64,000 nt of DNA from Tretioscincus oriximinensis (GCA_022410635.1 JAJVDF010000136.1:982134-1046133), one strand, 5' to 3'. Shown: positions 1 through 11,741, numbered from the stretch's first letter. Notes: generated by a model not told the origin, from the sequence alone. Numbers and translations are program-made.

Positions 1-268
1 GACTAGACAGGTTTATGGACACTAAGGGTATAAATGGATACTAAGATAGTTGTCTGGATGTAGCCTCCGGGATGGAGCAACAGGCAGGACTTTTGAAATA
101 CCATTTGCAGGGAGTCACGAACAGGAGCAGCATATTTTGCTTTCCTCTGTTCGGACTGCCCAGGTGCATCTGGTGGGCCTTTGTGTGATACAGAATGCTG
201 GACTCGATGGGCTGTGGCCTGATCCAGTATGGCTCTTCTTATGTTCTTATGTTCTTATGTTCTTATGA
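1..268 (+). mobile_element. CR1/L3-type LINE, 3' end (5' truncated by window edge)
   Basis: It begins with the C-terminal codons of the LINE ORF2 (around 'gtttatggacactaagg') and continues through the 3' UTR ('ggactcgatgggctgtggcc', 'gatccagtatgg'). It ends in tandem ttcttatg octamers, the terminal repeat of this family. Near-identical ends recur at 28875-29108 and, inverted, at 16592 and 36566. Confidence 0.85.
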
Positions 269-305
269 TGAGAGACCGTCTCCTTAGCGACTGAGCTATT
301 CGTGC
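267..305 (-). mobile_element. tRNA-SINE (type A) head fragment
   Basis: About 39 bp match the 5' tRNA-like head of the type-A SINE on the minus strand, including the A-box region (gctcagtcgctaagg on the minus strand). It sits directly against the CR1 tail. Confidence 0.7.
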
Positions 306-312
306 CTTAGTG

Positions 313-472
313 ACCGAGTCCAATCTGGAACCTTCCATCTTTCCTAGTATCTTTCTCAGTGACTCCCATCTTCTCATTATGTGCCCAAAGAATCTGAGCT
401 TCACCTTCAGTATTTCCCCTTCTAACGAGAAGTCAGGGCTGATTTCCTTTTGAATGGAAGTTAACTAACTTC
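313..472 (-). mobile_element. Bov-B-like (RTE) LINE fragment
   Basis: The order of phrases, 'cttccatctttcctagtatc', 'ccaaagaatctgagcttc', 'cagggctgatttcc', resembles the antisense of the Bov-B LINE coding region. Bov-B is abundant in squamates, which supports the host assignment. This was recognised by eye, without alignment. Confidence 0.6.
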
Positions 473-1985
473 ATGAGTTCAGACAGAACGTCTTGAACAG
501 TGTTCCAATTGCTAATTCAGTCTCGAATCAAAGTGAAAGAAGATTGTTTAACACAACTCTCTGTTGTTTCTCCTTGGGTGAATGGAACACCTGCCCTCCA
601 GATTATTCAGCAAGGCAGGAATCTTCCCTATAAATGTGTCTTATGTGCTGCCACNGAAAGTAATGGGGGTGGTTGTGGTGGTGGTCATGGAACGCTTTCA
701 ACTTCTGCCTCTTCCAGCAATTACAAACCCATTTTCCTGTTAAAACGTTGTCACCAACAATGACTTTGCAGCCCAATGAAGCATCTCTGATTAGATTTTC
801 AATGTTGTTACACATCAAGCCATTTCTTAACAATNCCGTTTCCATGCTAAGTATGAGGTTTGCTATTCAGCATTTTTAACAAGCATGCTCTGCAGTGGTG
901 ACAGAACAAAGGTGTCAGCAGCCGCTCTGTTTCCAATGCCAGGTAAGAGCTCTTGACTAGGGAAAGNTAGGCTGAAGCTTACGAGTACGCTAAGCCGTTT
1001 GAAGACGGTGCTTAAAATTGTAATTTCCCCTGAGAGCACTTCAGTTCACATCACACAAACACACACACAAAAATCAAATGAGCTACATTTAAAATTACCT
1101 GCAATACATGTGTGACCGCGTGTGAACACACACACATTCATTCACTTAATGCTTAGCTTCAAAAATGCTAAGCATATTCTTGTGTGAATAATCTGTATTG
1201 CAAAGCAGCTAACAGACAATAGCAAAGCCCACAACAAATGACACTGCTTGGCTACATCTGCTCAGATGCAGGCACCCTGGATGAGCATAACCAGGTAATT
1301 AGCCTAATTAAATATCCCTCCCATTGGATATCGAGGGCAATCTGTAGCCAAGGTGGACCATTCTGATCTGAAAGTCTGCCTGTCTGGATGCCTAAGACAC
1401 ATTTGGAAATTGAGCACTCATAATAACCTCAACATTTTGACTTCATGGCAGTGTATGCGTACAATCTACAGCACACTAAACAGCACCCAAGATATGCAAG
1501 GCATGCATACACCTGAAGCAGAAAACAGCCCAATTCCTTTTATCTCCATAGCAATGAATTAACTCCATCATCCTGCCCATGTCTTCTTAGTTGTTCCACC
1601 ACTCTCAACAGCAAAAAAACCCCCGGAACAGGGTTTTCTCAGGCTACAGAACAACCTCTCCTTTTGATACACATTAGATACCTTAAAAATAATTGAATGC
1701 ACACCAGTTTCCCTTGCCCTTTGACTCAACAAGCAGCTCGCTACTTTTCTTTTTAAGGCACTGTTGTTGTTTTAAGTATATCTGCTTAGTATTTTGCACT
1801 GAGACCATTAAATATAGGACAGGATAGGAGCTTAAACAAGCTCCTACAGGGTTTGCTTTTTAAAAGCATAATATGAAAGATGGAGATTCCAAATAATTCA
1901 ATGCACAGTAAAAAGGGTGTATCCAGAATGGGTAAAAAACAGCACAACTATTTCATCATTTTATAATAACCTCATTCACTGGAAT
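473..1985. other. Apparently unique intronic DNA
   Basis: No repeat family was recognised. Short ORFs at 500-880 on both strands lack a supporting motif. The part at 1050-1350 has CA-rich stretches and homeodomain-like TAATTA/CTAATTAA motifs near 1297-1312. It is a weak candidate for conserved non-coding DNA. Confidence 0.4.
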
Positions 1986-1989
1986 AGGA

Positions 1990-2205
1990 AATAAATTCTG
2001 GACCATCTGGGCATAAGCTTTGGAACTGTCTCAAAAGATAGTGCTGAAGTCCAAGTTGCCTACAAAGAAAACTTTGGAGCTGTCCTTGGACACAGTTCTG
2101 AAGTTCCAAGCTCCATTGAAAGACAACTTTGGAGCTGTCCTTGAATGCCGTGCTGAAGTTCCAGTCCGTCTTCAAAGATACTTTTGGTGCTGTCCTTGAG
2201 TTAAT
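1990..2205. repeat. 55-bp minisatellite, first block
   Basis: Roughly four units with a period of 54-55 bp. The recurring phrases tgctgaagttcc start at about 2042, 2096 and 2151, and 'ggagctgtccttga' occurs between them. The minus-strand translation shows an 18-residue periodicity, as expected for a 54-bp unit. The array resumes at 2758 after an insertion. Confidence 0.8.
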
Positions 2206-2757
2206 TAGCTTTTGATAATCCATTGCACAAGAAAAAAGGAATATTATATAGATTCAATATATCTATTGAATTATTGATATCCAATAATATGGGTACTCTA
2301 GATTTACCTTGTGAAGATTTATGCATTGTGAAATATAGTGATTGGGCTGCTCACATTGTCATTGCCTGATGATGGAAGGATAGAACTAAATGGTCAATAG
2401 ATAAATTGTTGGATTATATGATGGACTTTGATTTCATTAGAGAAAAAAGAACACAGATATGTTTTATAGTAAAAATTTCCTGGCTAATTAAATGGCAGAA
2501 GCTCATAGCCTTTGGGGTTTTCAATACTAGCAAGGAGACCCTCACTAAAACTATTATGATGTTCTTTGAACAAAGGAATGTTATATGAATATTTTTGGTT
2601 TCCCTTCTTTCCAGCTACACCGATATATCCAGGGGAGCAGGAAGGGATATGCGTGGGCTCTAATGTATAGTGATTGTTTTTGTATCTTTGTGTATCTGTA
2701 TGTTTGTACTAAATATGTATATGTTTAAAATTTTAAAATAAATATTTTTAAAAAACC
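2206..2757 (+). mobile_element. LINE-like (possibly L1) 3' end splitting the minisatellite
   Basis: This AT-rich block interrupts the 55-bp array. It contains a 60-codon ORF at 2406-2588 and ends in an A/T-rich tail with 'aaataaatatttttaaaaaa'. The tail and the coding remnant suggest a retroposed L1-like 3' end. No clear target-site duplication was found and the family call is tentative. Confidence 0.35.
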
Positions 2758-3085
2758 CATAGTGCTGAAGTTCAACCTGCCTTCAAAGACATCTCTGGTG
2801 TGTCTTTGAATGCAGTGCTGAAGCTCTAATCTGCTTTCAAAGACAATTTTGGAGCTGTCCTTAAACACAGTGCTGAAGTTCCAAGCTACCTGCAAACACA
2901 GCTTCAGAGCTGTCCTTGAAAACAGTGTGCTGATGTTCCAGGCTGCCCATGAAGATAGCCTCAGAAGTTTCTTTGAAGACAGTTCTGGAGTCTAAGCTGC
3001 CTTTGAAGGCAGTTTTAGAATTGAACCTCTGAACTTCCTTCAGAGTCAGCTTTAGAGCTGCCTCAAATACAGGGCTCACTTCAAA
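2758..3085. repeat. 55-bp minisatellite, second block
   Basis: About six units with a period of 53-57 bp (unit starts near 2763, 2816, 2871, 2928, 2982), sharing the motifs of the block at 1990-2205. Divergence increases towards 3085. Confidence 0.8.
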
Positions 3086-3177
3086 TATGGATCAAGATGT
3101 GAAATGCAAACATATACATGTATGGTTGCAACCAACCCACTTCAAGCTATCCACATTAATGAAAGTGNTTTTTTTTT

Positions 3178-3480
3178 AATTATTTACTTACTTACACTTA
3201 TATTGTGCCCTATACCTAAAGATCTCAGGGCAGATCACAGCAAAAAATATCAAAATGTTAAAACAAGTACAGTTATAAATAGCAACAGTGTATGAAGCAG
3301 AGTGGATAATTGGTTTCGTCAAAGGCATTGGGCAACAGCTTTGCCTTACACCATAAATTTATTTGTTTATACTTATATACCACGCTCAGGGTGACCAACC
3401 ATGAAAACCAAAAATACAAAAATGTAGTAAAACAAAAAGCAGAAGGCGGGGAAGAAAATGGCATTTCTTCAACCAAAGGT
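3178..3480 (-). mobile_element. LINE 3' ends (L2-like), two adjacent fragments
   Basis: Two successive tails (3178-3345 and 3353-3480) each start with a degenerate attt repeat. They are followed by the antisense of the common reptile LINE 3' end: 'cacttatattgtgccc', 'ctcagggcagatcac', then 'cttatataccacgctcaggg'. Confidence 0.5.
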
Positions 3481-3589
3481 CAGTGTTGATACATGATGCA
3501 CCTCAGAAGAGGGAACCATTCCATAACCTGGGAGATAGTACAAGGCCCTTGTCAGAATATTTTGACATGGGATATATATTATGTATGTA

Positions 3590-3665
3590 GTTGGTACTGT
3601 TGAACTGTATTTGAACTTGTTTGAGCCCTGGATATTTTTCCCTGGGATTTTGGAGGGAAAACTTG
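3590..3665 (-). repeat. Unclassified dispersed repeat, copy 1
   Basis: The reverse complement of this stretch (around 'agccctggatatttttccct' and 'gggattttggaggga') matches 11066-11136, showing a dispersed family. Otherwise 3481-4610 contains no recognised feature. Confidence 0.5.
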
Positions 3666-4614
3666 GTCTTGCAAGAATTGTATATTGTTACGTGAGTTTC
3701 AGCGGGAAGTATTCGCTGCAGTGATGTACAGTGGCTGGTGTACAGTATAGAAGGAGGTCCTCTGCCAGCACACAATCACTGCAGACCAGACTAAGCAACC
3801 ACCAAGAGCTGAATCAACACTTTGAGCTGAATCACTTTCTGTCTTTGTGATTCATTACCCATTAGAGGCATCACAGCTCTTCTATGGATGCATATCCCTT
3901 TGAAGACTGGTGGTCGTGGGACTGTAAGGAAGGCCTGGTTGGAGAATCCTAGGATGTAGGCAGGTAGGTATGGGTGGAAATGTTCATTCAAATATTTGCG
4001 GTGTGCATAAAGGCTTAAAATGGCAAAATCTTCACAAAGCAAATTTTTCCTATTCCATCAATACTCGAAATATTCAAGAAGTTGAATGAGAAAGGTAAAA
4101 TAAGTGTGCTTCTATCTTTTTGAGCTTAAACTGTAGTTTTGTACCTTGACCAGATGTTGAGTGAGTCTGAACATTTCCTTGAAGCAGTTTCTTTCTAAAG
4201 GCCAGTATAAAGTAAGTTAGAATTGCATTTTTAATGCTTTAAAGCAACTTATAAAGGTGCAATACATCTCTCCTAATACTTCCATGAACATAATAGGAGG
4301 CAGTAATAACACGCTCTCCTCTTTTTGGGTGGGATCAGAATATGGTTTGAGAACTGAGCATTTTACACTTATTACTAGTCTCATAAAAACAGTCATCATA
4401 TGTACCATCTGTTGGCAGTTCCAAAGTGATGGGGCTCAGGCAGTGTTTCATTGTGAAAACTCATTGTACATGCATTTGAATGTGTACTTAACAACGCATT
4501 GTAAAATATTCCTTAGAGCTTTTCTTCCTTGTATTGTTATGGAAAACTGTTCCTTAGTTTGACAACCAGGCTTTGCCTATATTCTTCAGATCTGTATGTC
4601 TCTTATTCAACAGA

Positions 4615-4965
4615 GGCAGCCTTCTAACCTTGAAGAAAGAGAGAAAGGAGGGGGAGAGAGAGTTAGAAAGAGGTGGAGAGAGAGAAAAGAAAGGCATGAG
4701 AAGAAAAAAAGAAAGGCAGAGAGGAGAGAAAAAGTCAGAGAGGGAGAAAATGGGAGAGGAAAAAACAGTGGATAAGAGAGCAAGGGCTAAAGAAAGGTAA
4801 GGAACAAAGAAACGAGAGACAGAACAACAGGCACACAGAGAGAAAGACAGTAGAGACAAAGAGGGAGAGCAGGAGAGAAAAGGAAGAGGAAGGGAAAGCA
4901 AGGGATAAAGATAAGACAGGAACAAAGAGAATCAGAAAAACAAAAAGAGAAAAGCTCTCCCACCT
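4615..4965. repeat. Purine-rich (GGAGA/GAAAG) low-complexity tract
   Basis: About 350 bp almost wholly of A and G on the plus strand, in irregular gagagaaag and ggagagag words. ORFs on both strands here (K/E/R-rich or S/F/L-rich) are composition artefacts. Confidence 0.9.
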
Positions 4966-4969
4966 CATA

Positions 4970-5924
4970 CGTCTGAGCTCCCTATAAGTCAATGCTGCAC
5001 ATGTCAGGAAGTCTGTAACCATCCTGCATTGATCGAACATTATGTGTTTCTTTGACCTTTCTCTTCATGTTTCGAGTAGCCTGATTGGTCTCGCCACAAG
5101 CCAATTGAATCTTACATTGTGTTTGAAAACCTGGCAGAGCTCTTGCAAGCATCTTCATGTTCCCGCTACCAAATGCCCTATGATGGCTTTTTAACATGGT
5201 TACAAAGAAGTCCGCAATGATGTCTGAAAAAATGTACTATCAGGGAAGCCTGGGGTAAACCATTTTAGCAAATAAATTATTGAACACATGAGGCAGAATC
5301 TTCTTGATGTAACTCATTGCAGTAGCAAAATCTCATTTGGAGAGGGGCTATAACAGTATGAAGAAAACATCATGTAGGACCACCCCAAAACAAGCAAACC
5401 TTGGCTTTGAGAGCCCCATTTTGTAGCTTCAAAGACATTTGGGGAAGAAGAAGTTGCTTGTTCCTTTATTTTTCTTTTATTCTATACCTTCCAAACACAC
5501 TTTCTGTTGTCATGCACAAGTGGTAGTGATAGTCTAGCAAATACCCAAGACTACTGAACCAGAATCAGCTCTGTGAAAGAACCCTATGATCTAGGGATAG
5601 ACAGGCGAGTATTTCTGTTCTCCTCTGTTCCTCTCCACAGCACTGAAATTTGAGCCAAAAGAAGCATTTTTACACATTTCTGTGAGACTGTTGTAGATTC
5701 TAACAACATTGCAGCATTCGGAGATGTGTAATATCTAAATGACAATTTGTTACATTAGGTGCAGCGATTCAGACAGGTGCAAATTGGTTTAATATAAGGT
5801 TTTTTTNAAAAAATCACCCTGTGGACTGACAAAACTCACAGACAAGCCTACATGCAACAGTAGACAGTTCCCTTTCAGGTGAATTTGCAAAAATAAGCAT
5901 AGGGTTGATCTAGCAAATGGGGAG
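4970..5924. other. Intronic DNA with no recognised feature
   Basis: No repeat, exon or regulatory pattern was identified. A small poly-T/N spot lies near 5802. Confidence 0.4.
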
Positions 5925-6012
5925 GGGGTCTCATAGCACCTTAGGAACTAACAAGAGAAAGGCAGGCANCAGGACCTTTAATCGAAAAGACTACTTCTTC
6001 TGTTGCACACAA
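5925..6012 (+). mobile_element. Foldback retroposon, left arm only
   Basis: It begins 'ggggtctcatagcacctta' and runs through 'ggaactaacaagagaaaggc' to 'gactacttcttctg'. This is the inverted left arm of the palindromic family seen complete at 37932-38138. Confidence 0.65.
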
Positions 6013-6034
6013 ATGCAGCCAAAATTCATAAAAT

Positions 6035-6218
6035 TGTAAGTATAATCCTGCTGAATGGGGCCACAGCCCATCTAGTCCAGCATTCTATTACCCAATAGTT
6101 GCACCTGGAGATCTCAAGCAAATAGAGAAGGCAAANTCTTTATATTTTCTCAACTCCCTGGCAAATCAGAAATCCTGCTTGCTGCTCCATTCCAGGGGCA
6201 GAATCAAGACATCCATTA
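6035..6218 (-). mobile_element. CR1/L3 LINE, 3' segment (before SINE insertion)
   Basis: Antisense LINE 3' UTR: 'cagcccatctagtccagcat', 'gcacctgg', 'ccattccaggggcagaatc'. The element continues after the SINE at 6534. Confidence 0.8.
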
Positions 6219-6533
6219 CTAGCAGAAGAAGAAGAACTGGGTTCTATATACCCCACTTTTCTCACTTTACAAAGGGACTCAAAGTGGCTTACAAGGGTAT
6301 TTTTGCCCGAAGGCTGACATTCTACCTTCCCCACCAGGCTGTGGTGGCTTTCTGCAAGTAGATACCCTTGCAGTCAGTTGCAATTCCTTGCACTTCTTGC
6401 TTTCGAATAGCTGGGTTGGCTAGAGCTACAGTCTAGTGGAAGGTGCTCACCCCTCCCCACGTCCGACACAGGGCTTCAAAACTCCATCTCCCAGATGAGA
6501 GATGGATTCCTTAGCAACTGAGTTATCCGTGCC
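6219..6533 (-). mobile_element. tRNA-derived SINE (type A) inserted in CR1
   Basis: The minus-strand element is nearly complete: GAA tail at the left, body ('gggactcaaagtggcttaca', 'cccgaaggctgacattctac'), B-box region ('ggcttcaaaactcc') and A-box head ending near 'atccgtgcc'. The flanks ctagcag and ctagtag look like a short target duplication. The surrounding CR1 resumes in register after it. Confidence 0.85.
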
Positions 6534-6980
6534 TAGTAGCCATTGATACACTTGGATTTCATGAATTTGGCTAATCTTATCTTAAAGGTATCCAGGCTGC
6601 TAGCTACCACCACCACCACCTCTTCTTGATCAATGGCCTTCTGGGTGAAAAACAACCCTTCTGCCCATCAGCTTCATAGAATGCTTTCTGGACTTAGTGT
6701 GGTGTGACAGATTTTTTTTTCTCTATTCCCCTTATCCACCTCTGCTTGATTTTATCCAGTTCAGTCAGATCTTGAACGTTGCCATTCAGGGATGAAGAGA
6801 TCTAGATGTTGCAGACTGATTTCATAAGGGATTTTATTCCAGATCCTTGATTTTTTTTTTATGTCTTCTCCATTTCCACAATATCCTAAGGTGTAGTGAC
6901 CAGAATTATTCACAGTATTTTGAGTGTGGCCTCACCATTATGAATAATAAAAGGTGTGTGGGAGAGTTCAACATTCTGAG
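6534..6980 (-). mobile_element. CR1/L3 LINE, ORF2 C-terminal segment (after SINE insertion)
   Basis: Antisense of the conserved LINE C-terminus: 'ttcatgaatttggctaatc', 'gatcaatggccttctgggtg', then older coding sequence to 'gtgtggcctcacc'. It is interrupted by frameshifts. Confidence 0.75.
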
Positions 6981-7216
6981 NTATAATAACCAATGTTAGG
7001 GCTCAGAACTTTGACAGCCTCCAGAGAACAGAGTCCTGGGATAGAAACTGGTAAAAAAGACAGAAAACAAATGGGAATGAATAAACGGAACAGCTCTCTG
7101 GCTGGAAAGATAACTTGAATACCCCAGGGTTCTCTACTGGGATCTAAAAGGAAGGAATGGATGAAAGATGTAAGGAAAGGAAGCAAGATAAAGAAGATAA
7201 AATAAAGAAGGAAAGA

Positions 7217-7517
7217 CGAAGAAGAAGAACTGGGTTCTTATACCCTTTCAAAGGGACTCAAAGCAGCTTACAAGGATATTACAAGGATATTTTGCCCGAA
7301 GGCTTACATTTTATCTTCCCCACCAGGCTGTGGTGGTTCCCATGTATCTACTTGCAGCCAGTTGCAATTTCTTGCAATTCTTGCTTTCGAATAGCTGGGT
7401 TGGCTAGAGCTACAGGCTAGGGGAAGGTGCTCACCTCTCCCCACGTCCGACACAGGGCCTAGAAACCCCATCTCCCAGATGAGAGACCTTTTCCTTAGTG
7501 ACTGAGCCATTNGTGCC
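7217..7517 (-). mobile_element. tRNA-derived SINE (type A)
   Basis: Minus-strand copy with GAA tail, the body phrase 'cccgaaggcttacatttta', 'ctccccacgtccgacacagg' and the tRNA-like head. The head carries an A-box (tggctcagtcactaagg) and a B-box region on the minus strand. Confidence 0.9.
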
Positions 7518-7650
7518 TGTTGAAATGAAAGGGGGGTGGGAGGGGGCAAGAGATGGAGGGAGCAGATGGAGGTATGAATGGGAGCAAAGGGGAGGAGGAG
7601 CTAGATTCATTGTATCACCATAATGCAATGGCTAATCCTACTAGTAGTTT
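7518..7650 (-). repeat. Unclassified repeat associated with pyrimidine/purine tracts, copy 1
   Basis: The reverse complement contains 'ttagccattgcattatggtg' followed by C/T-rich words. The same arrangement occurs at 10550-10672 and 60105-60225. Confidence 0.5.
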
Positions 7651-8329
7651 TATAAAGAGAAAAAATGTCATTTGATGAAGGGCCCATAATAAATCTCAAG
7701 ACTGTTTCTCCACAATAATTTGCGGGAAGCAAATATGAGTGAGGAAGTTTGAAAAAATTCAACTAGGATTTCACCCANAATAATTAGAATAATCCTTGGC
7801 GGAAATGCTTCCAAGTTTGCTTTTTTAAAAAGAGCTGGCAGTTTTGCTTAACTTTCCTTCCTATTAGCAAATTAAAAAGGAAGACAATGAAAAGTCTCTT
7901 CTTTTTAGCGCTCAGATTCCCTTTTTTAAAAAAACGGTGCTATTCAATTAATCTGTCCATTTGTCTGGCTTTGAGGTCTGACGAAGAAAGAATTAGTTCC
8001 CATTTAATGGTTTTGAATGTTTTGCTGCCCATGACAACATAGCAGTAAAATGCTATTGAATTCCAATCACGCATTACTCCAAACATACTTCACTTTTATT
8101 GATATCCAAGGCTATATAGTCTGCTGTCAGCAACAAAAATTGTTTCAGGTGGCAAAATTACAGTATCTTTTCCCACGGCCATATCAAGCTGTTGCGAGAT
8201 GTTTTTTCTCTCTATTTTTCTGCATATCAGTACTTCAAATGGTGGAAATGCAGACGACCAAGAGGAGAAACTGATCTACATAAGGAACAATTACACGGAT
8301 ACAATGGCTGCCAATTTGNTACCGAGCCC
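7651..8329. other. Apparently unique intronic DNA, candidate conserved block
   Basis: AT-rich, non-repetitive sequence with several runs of mixed composition (7640-8040). No repeat family was recognised. Conservation cannot be judged from one sequence. Confidence 0.3.
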
Positions 8330-8530
8330 AGTTTAAGATATAGCCTTTAACCTAGAAGGCCCTAAATAACTTTGGCTCCAAATATCCAAAGGAATGCTTT
8401 ATCCCATATCAACCTACCCATGTCTTAATGTCCCTTCTGATTATTCCCCACCAGTCTCAGTGATAAGGAAGATGGGAACCCGGGACAGGGTGTTCTCTGT
8501 GGCAGTCCACAGCATATAGGATACCCCCCT
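8330..8530 (+). mobile_element. L2-like LINE fragment
   Basis: Degenerate sense-strand C-terminal LINE phrases ('aaggccctaaataactttgg', 'gacagggtgttctctgtggc') match the family better preserved at 45395-45500 and 50535-50885. Confidence 0.5.
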
Positions 8531-8799
8531 TTTGAGGGGCTTCAATCACCATCTCTGCATGTATTTGAAACAAAACAAAAAAGTTTATTTGACTAGTCAT
8601 TTGACTATTTCAAAATACAAATAAAAACAAAGCAAAAGAGCACCCTCACCCCGGAGGTAAGCAGCAGTCTCTATTTATAGGCAAAATCTTAATTTCCCGA
8701 ATTCTATTTCAGGAAGTCAGCTCTTTTCTTGATCATTTTCAGGGTGGAAAGGCTTACTCCAATTATGACGGATCTTTCTTGTCAGAAGAAAGGACACTC

Positions 8800-9470
8800 A
8801 TTTCTATTGTGGGACCTTAAGTTGGCTAGAATTGGATGTAGGTTAGTATTGGGTGTAAGTACTTGGAACAGAGTTCAGTATATGCTGGGCAATGGATTAA
8901 AAAATATTCAGTATCTTCCACAACTTGTTCCCCCCAAACACAGAGTCTGCCTCTTTTTGGAATATTGCAGTAGCAGCCAGTTTGCATCATAATGCCGCAT
9001 TGTTCAAATCTTGCCCTTGAGTAGATTCTTCTTAAGGGTAGCAAGACCGGAATAGTCAAGTAGTTTTCTAAATGAGTATTCAATTTATTAGTAGCTAGAA
9101 ACTTTGTAGCAGTAGACTGAGCTATACTTGATGGGTCCAACTGGGAATAAATATCAGAGGTACGTTGCATAAGGACTTGTTTTGCCCTGGGTCCTTCAAA
9201 AATTCTAAAGAAAGGCCGATGCTAGCTATCTGGTTATTGAGAGCTGTTGCCCATAATGACTTATGTTGGCGCTGGGCTGGTTCCTCTGGACATAAATGGG
9301 AGAGCCTACTGGGGCTCATCTGGTTTATTTTTGACCAGTAATTAAATTGTCTTGTTAGAATTAGCGATTTTAGTGGGAACATTCCCAACTCTGCCCTTAC
9401 TTCAGCAGTCAATATTGTTGTAGAAAGGCCTAAAACGATGCAAAGCTGCTTAACTTGAAGACACACCTCT
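8800..9470 (-). mobile_element. Non-LTR retrotransposon, ORF2 C-terminal remnant
   Basis: Two overlapping minus-strand frames resemble the region downstream of the reverse transcriptase of some LINEs. One has AELGMFPLKSLI with conserved basic/aromatic spacing; the other has a Cys/His-type end (RLCVWGEQVVEDTEYFLIHC). A frameshift lies near 9150. The clade is not resolved. Confidence 0.5.
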
Positions 9471-9628
9471 TTAACCTGGCCTTTAGCTGAAAAATGGCTC
9501 TCTCTTCCCTACTTTCAGATATTGTTGTTTTAAGATATTAAACTTGTTTTTTATTGTTTACTGCCCTGAGACATTCAGGTATAGGGTGGTATAGAAATGT
9601 AAATAAATAAATAAATAAATAAATAATT
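9471..9628 (+). mobile_element. L2-like LINE 3' end with (AAAT)n tail
   Basis: The sequence contains 'ctgccctgagacattcaggt', 'atagggtggtatagaaatg' and an aaat tandem tail, typical of reptile L2-like LINE 3' ends. Confidence 0.6.
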
Positions 9629-9635
9629 TTCAGCA

Positions 9636-9838
9636 GGGGTCTTTTTAAAAGACTAACAAGAAATTGGATTGGGGTCATAAATCTTTCGTAGATAAGCAGC
9701 ATCTGAACAAGTGGACTTGTCTAAGAAAACTTACGCTCTATCCATCTTATTTCTTTTTAGACTCCAAAGTGCTACAAGAACCCTTTGCTAGATTTTATAG
9801 ACTCAGACTAACATGTTTATTTCTTTGAAATCTATAAC
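9636..9838 (+). mobile_element. Foldback retroposon copy
   Basis: The left arm ('aaaagactaacaagaaattg', 'catctttcgt'-like) and right arm ('cttgtctaagaaaacttacg', 'agactccaaagtgctacaag') are inverted relative to each other. They are followed by the non-palindromic tail 'gactcagactaacatg' and 'tttctttgaaatct'. Confidence 0.7.
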
Positions 9839-9904
9839 TATGGGAAAACACACAAAGTAAGGCGAATGGAGTGGAATTCCATTAACTTCTCCAGAAGTCT
9901 TGCC

Positions 9905-10056
9905 CAGGTACAAACAGATATTCAGCATCAGAAGAAGTAGATTTGTCTGTAAAAGTTCATGCCGCCTATCCTATTTTTTCTTAGTCTCTAAAGAAATACA
10001 AGACTCCCTTGCTAGGTTTCATAGACATAAACTAACACACTTATTTCTTTAAAAAC
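9905..10056 (+). mobile_element. Foldback retroposon, right half
   Basis: Contains 'gaagaagtagatttgtctgt', 'tcttagtctctaaag', 'acaagactcccttgctagg' and the tail 'aaactaacacacttatttct'. Confidence 0.7.
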
Positions 10057-10549
10057 TACAAAGATGGAAAGTTGGGAGAGTCAATTGAGAGAGAACTGCT
10101 TAACAATTTTCTATTCACATTCAAATTGAAAGTTGTGGTCACTGTTACCTATAGGATCAGTTGCAATTACATCTTGTATCAGATCCTATTCATTACTTAG
10201 GACTAAATCCAAGATGTCCTTGCCCCTGGTTGGGCAAGAGAACTCTGGTTTTATTTACATTTTTATTTCACCCATTACCTGAAGGTTTTGGGATAGTAAA
10301 CAATAATAAACCACATTAAAATAACAACCTTAGAGCAAGGAATAAATGAAATATATAGAGTTTATTGTTCTTCATGGGCTGCTAGTGAATCAAGATGAAA
10401 TCTGAAAGACCGGTCTTGACACTACTATAATTGTCCAAGAGAAGAAACTCAGGAATTTCCACCTCCAGTAGGTTTTTATTGACCAAAGTACCAACTGCCA
10501 ACCTCTTTGTTGAGAAGACAGTGTACTAGCAAGGGTAGGAAGATTCAGA
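10057..10549. other. Intronic DNA with weak LINE remnants
   Basis: A degenerate stretch at 10130-10330 ('gtggtcactgttacctatag', 'ggactaaatccaagatgtcc') resembles antisense CR1 coding sequence, followed by an L2-like tail. Nothing else was recognised. Confidence 0.35.
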
Positions 10550-10672
10550 AATATGTATTTTATTAAGTTAGCCTGGTGCATTATGGTAACACAACGAGTT
10601 GCAGCCCCCTTCTCCCCCCTGCTCCCATACATGCCTCTACCCACTCCTATCACCCTTTCATTTGCCACTTCT
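10550..10672 (+). repeat. Unclassified repeat associated with pyrimidine tracts, copy 2
   Basis: 'ttagcctggtgcattatggt' is followed by C/T-rich sequence and then by the pyrimidine tract at 10673-10760. This matches 60105-60225 and the inverse of 7518-7650. Confidence 0.5.
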
Positions 10673-10765
10673 TNCTTTCCTTCTTTCCTTCTTTCTTCCT
10701 TTTCTTTTTTATCTTCCTTCCCTCTCATATTTCAACTATTCCTTCCTTTCCCTCCCAGTACTGGT
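10673..10765. repeat. Pyrimidine-rich low-complexity tract
   Basis: ttcctttctttcc-type words almost free of purines. Overlapping short ORFs rich in Ser, Phe and Pro are composition artefacts. Confidence 0.85.
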
Positions 10766-10914
10766 CCCAGTACTGAACACTGAGATCAGTACTGGGACCA
10801 CTGAACTCCTCCATATGTTTTTTATTACTTGTGACATCAGCAAGATTGTTTCCCTACACTCTTAAGTTACTTTAGCAACACAGTAAACCACAAGAATTTA
10901 TGCCAATGCATACT

Positions 10915-11035
10915 TNATTTATTTATTTATTTATTATTTGGACTTATATGCTGCCCCTCTCCGGAGACCCAGAGCGGCTTACAACATACCTTTTAATCGC
11001 TTTAATGTTCATTATATATGTTCATTTAATGTTGC
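10915..11035 (-). mobile_element. SINE/LINE tail with (ATTT)n
   Basis: A tandem attt run is followed by 'ggacttatatgctgcccctc' and 'agagcggcttacaac', the antisense of a common reptile retroposon 3' end. Confidence 0.55.
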
Positions 11036-11065
11036 ACCTGAAGAAGTAGACGTCTCTATGAAAGC

Positions 11066-11136
11066 TCATGTTTCCCTCCAAAGTCCCAGGGCAAAATGCC
11101 CTGGGCTTAACCAAATTCAAATAAAGTTCAATCTTC
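11066..11136 (+). repeat. Unclassified dispersed repeat, copy 2
   Basis: 'ccctccaaagtcccagggca' and 'ccctgggcttaacc' match the inverse of 3590-3665. Confidence 0.5.
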
Positions 11137-11144
11137 CCCCCAAA

Positions 11145-11740
<596 letters not shown>

Positions 11741-11741
11741 A

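Noticed and set aside
500..880. Overlapping ORFs of 68-87 codons on both strands
   Set aside because: No motif, no splice-site support and no known family; treated as chance.
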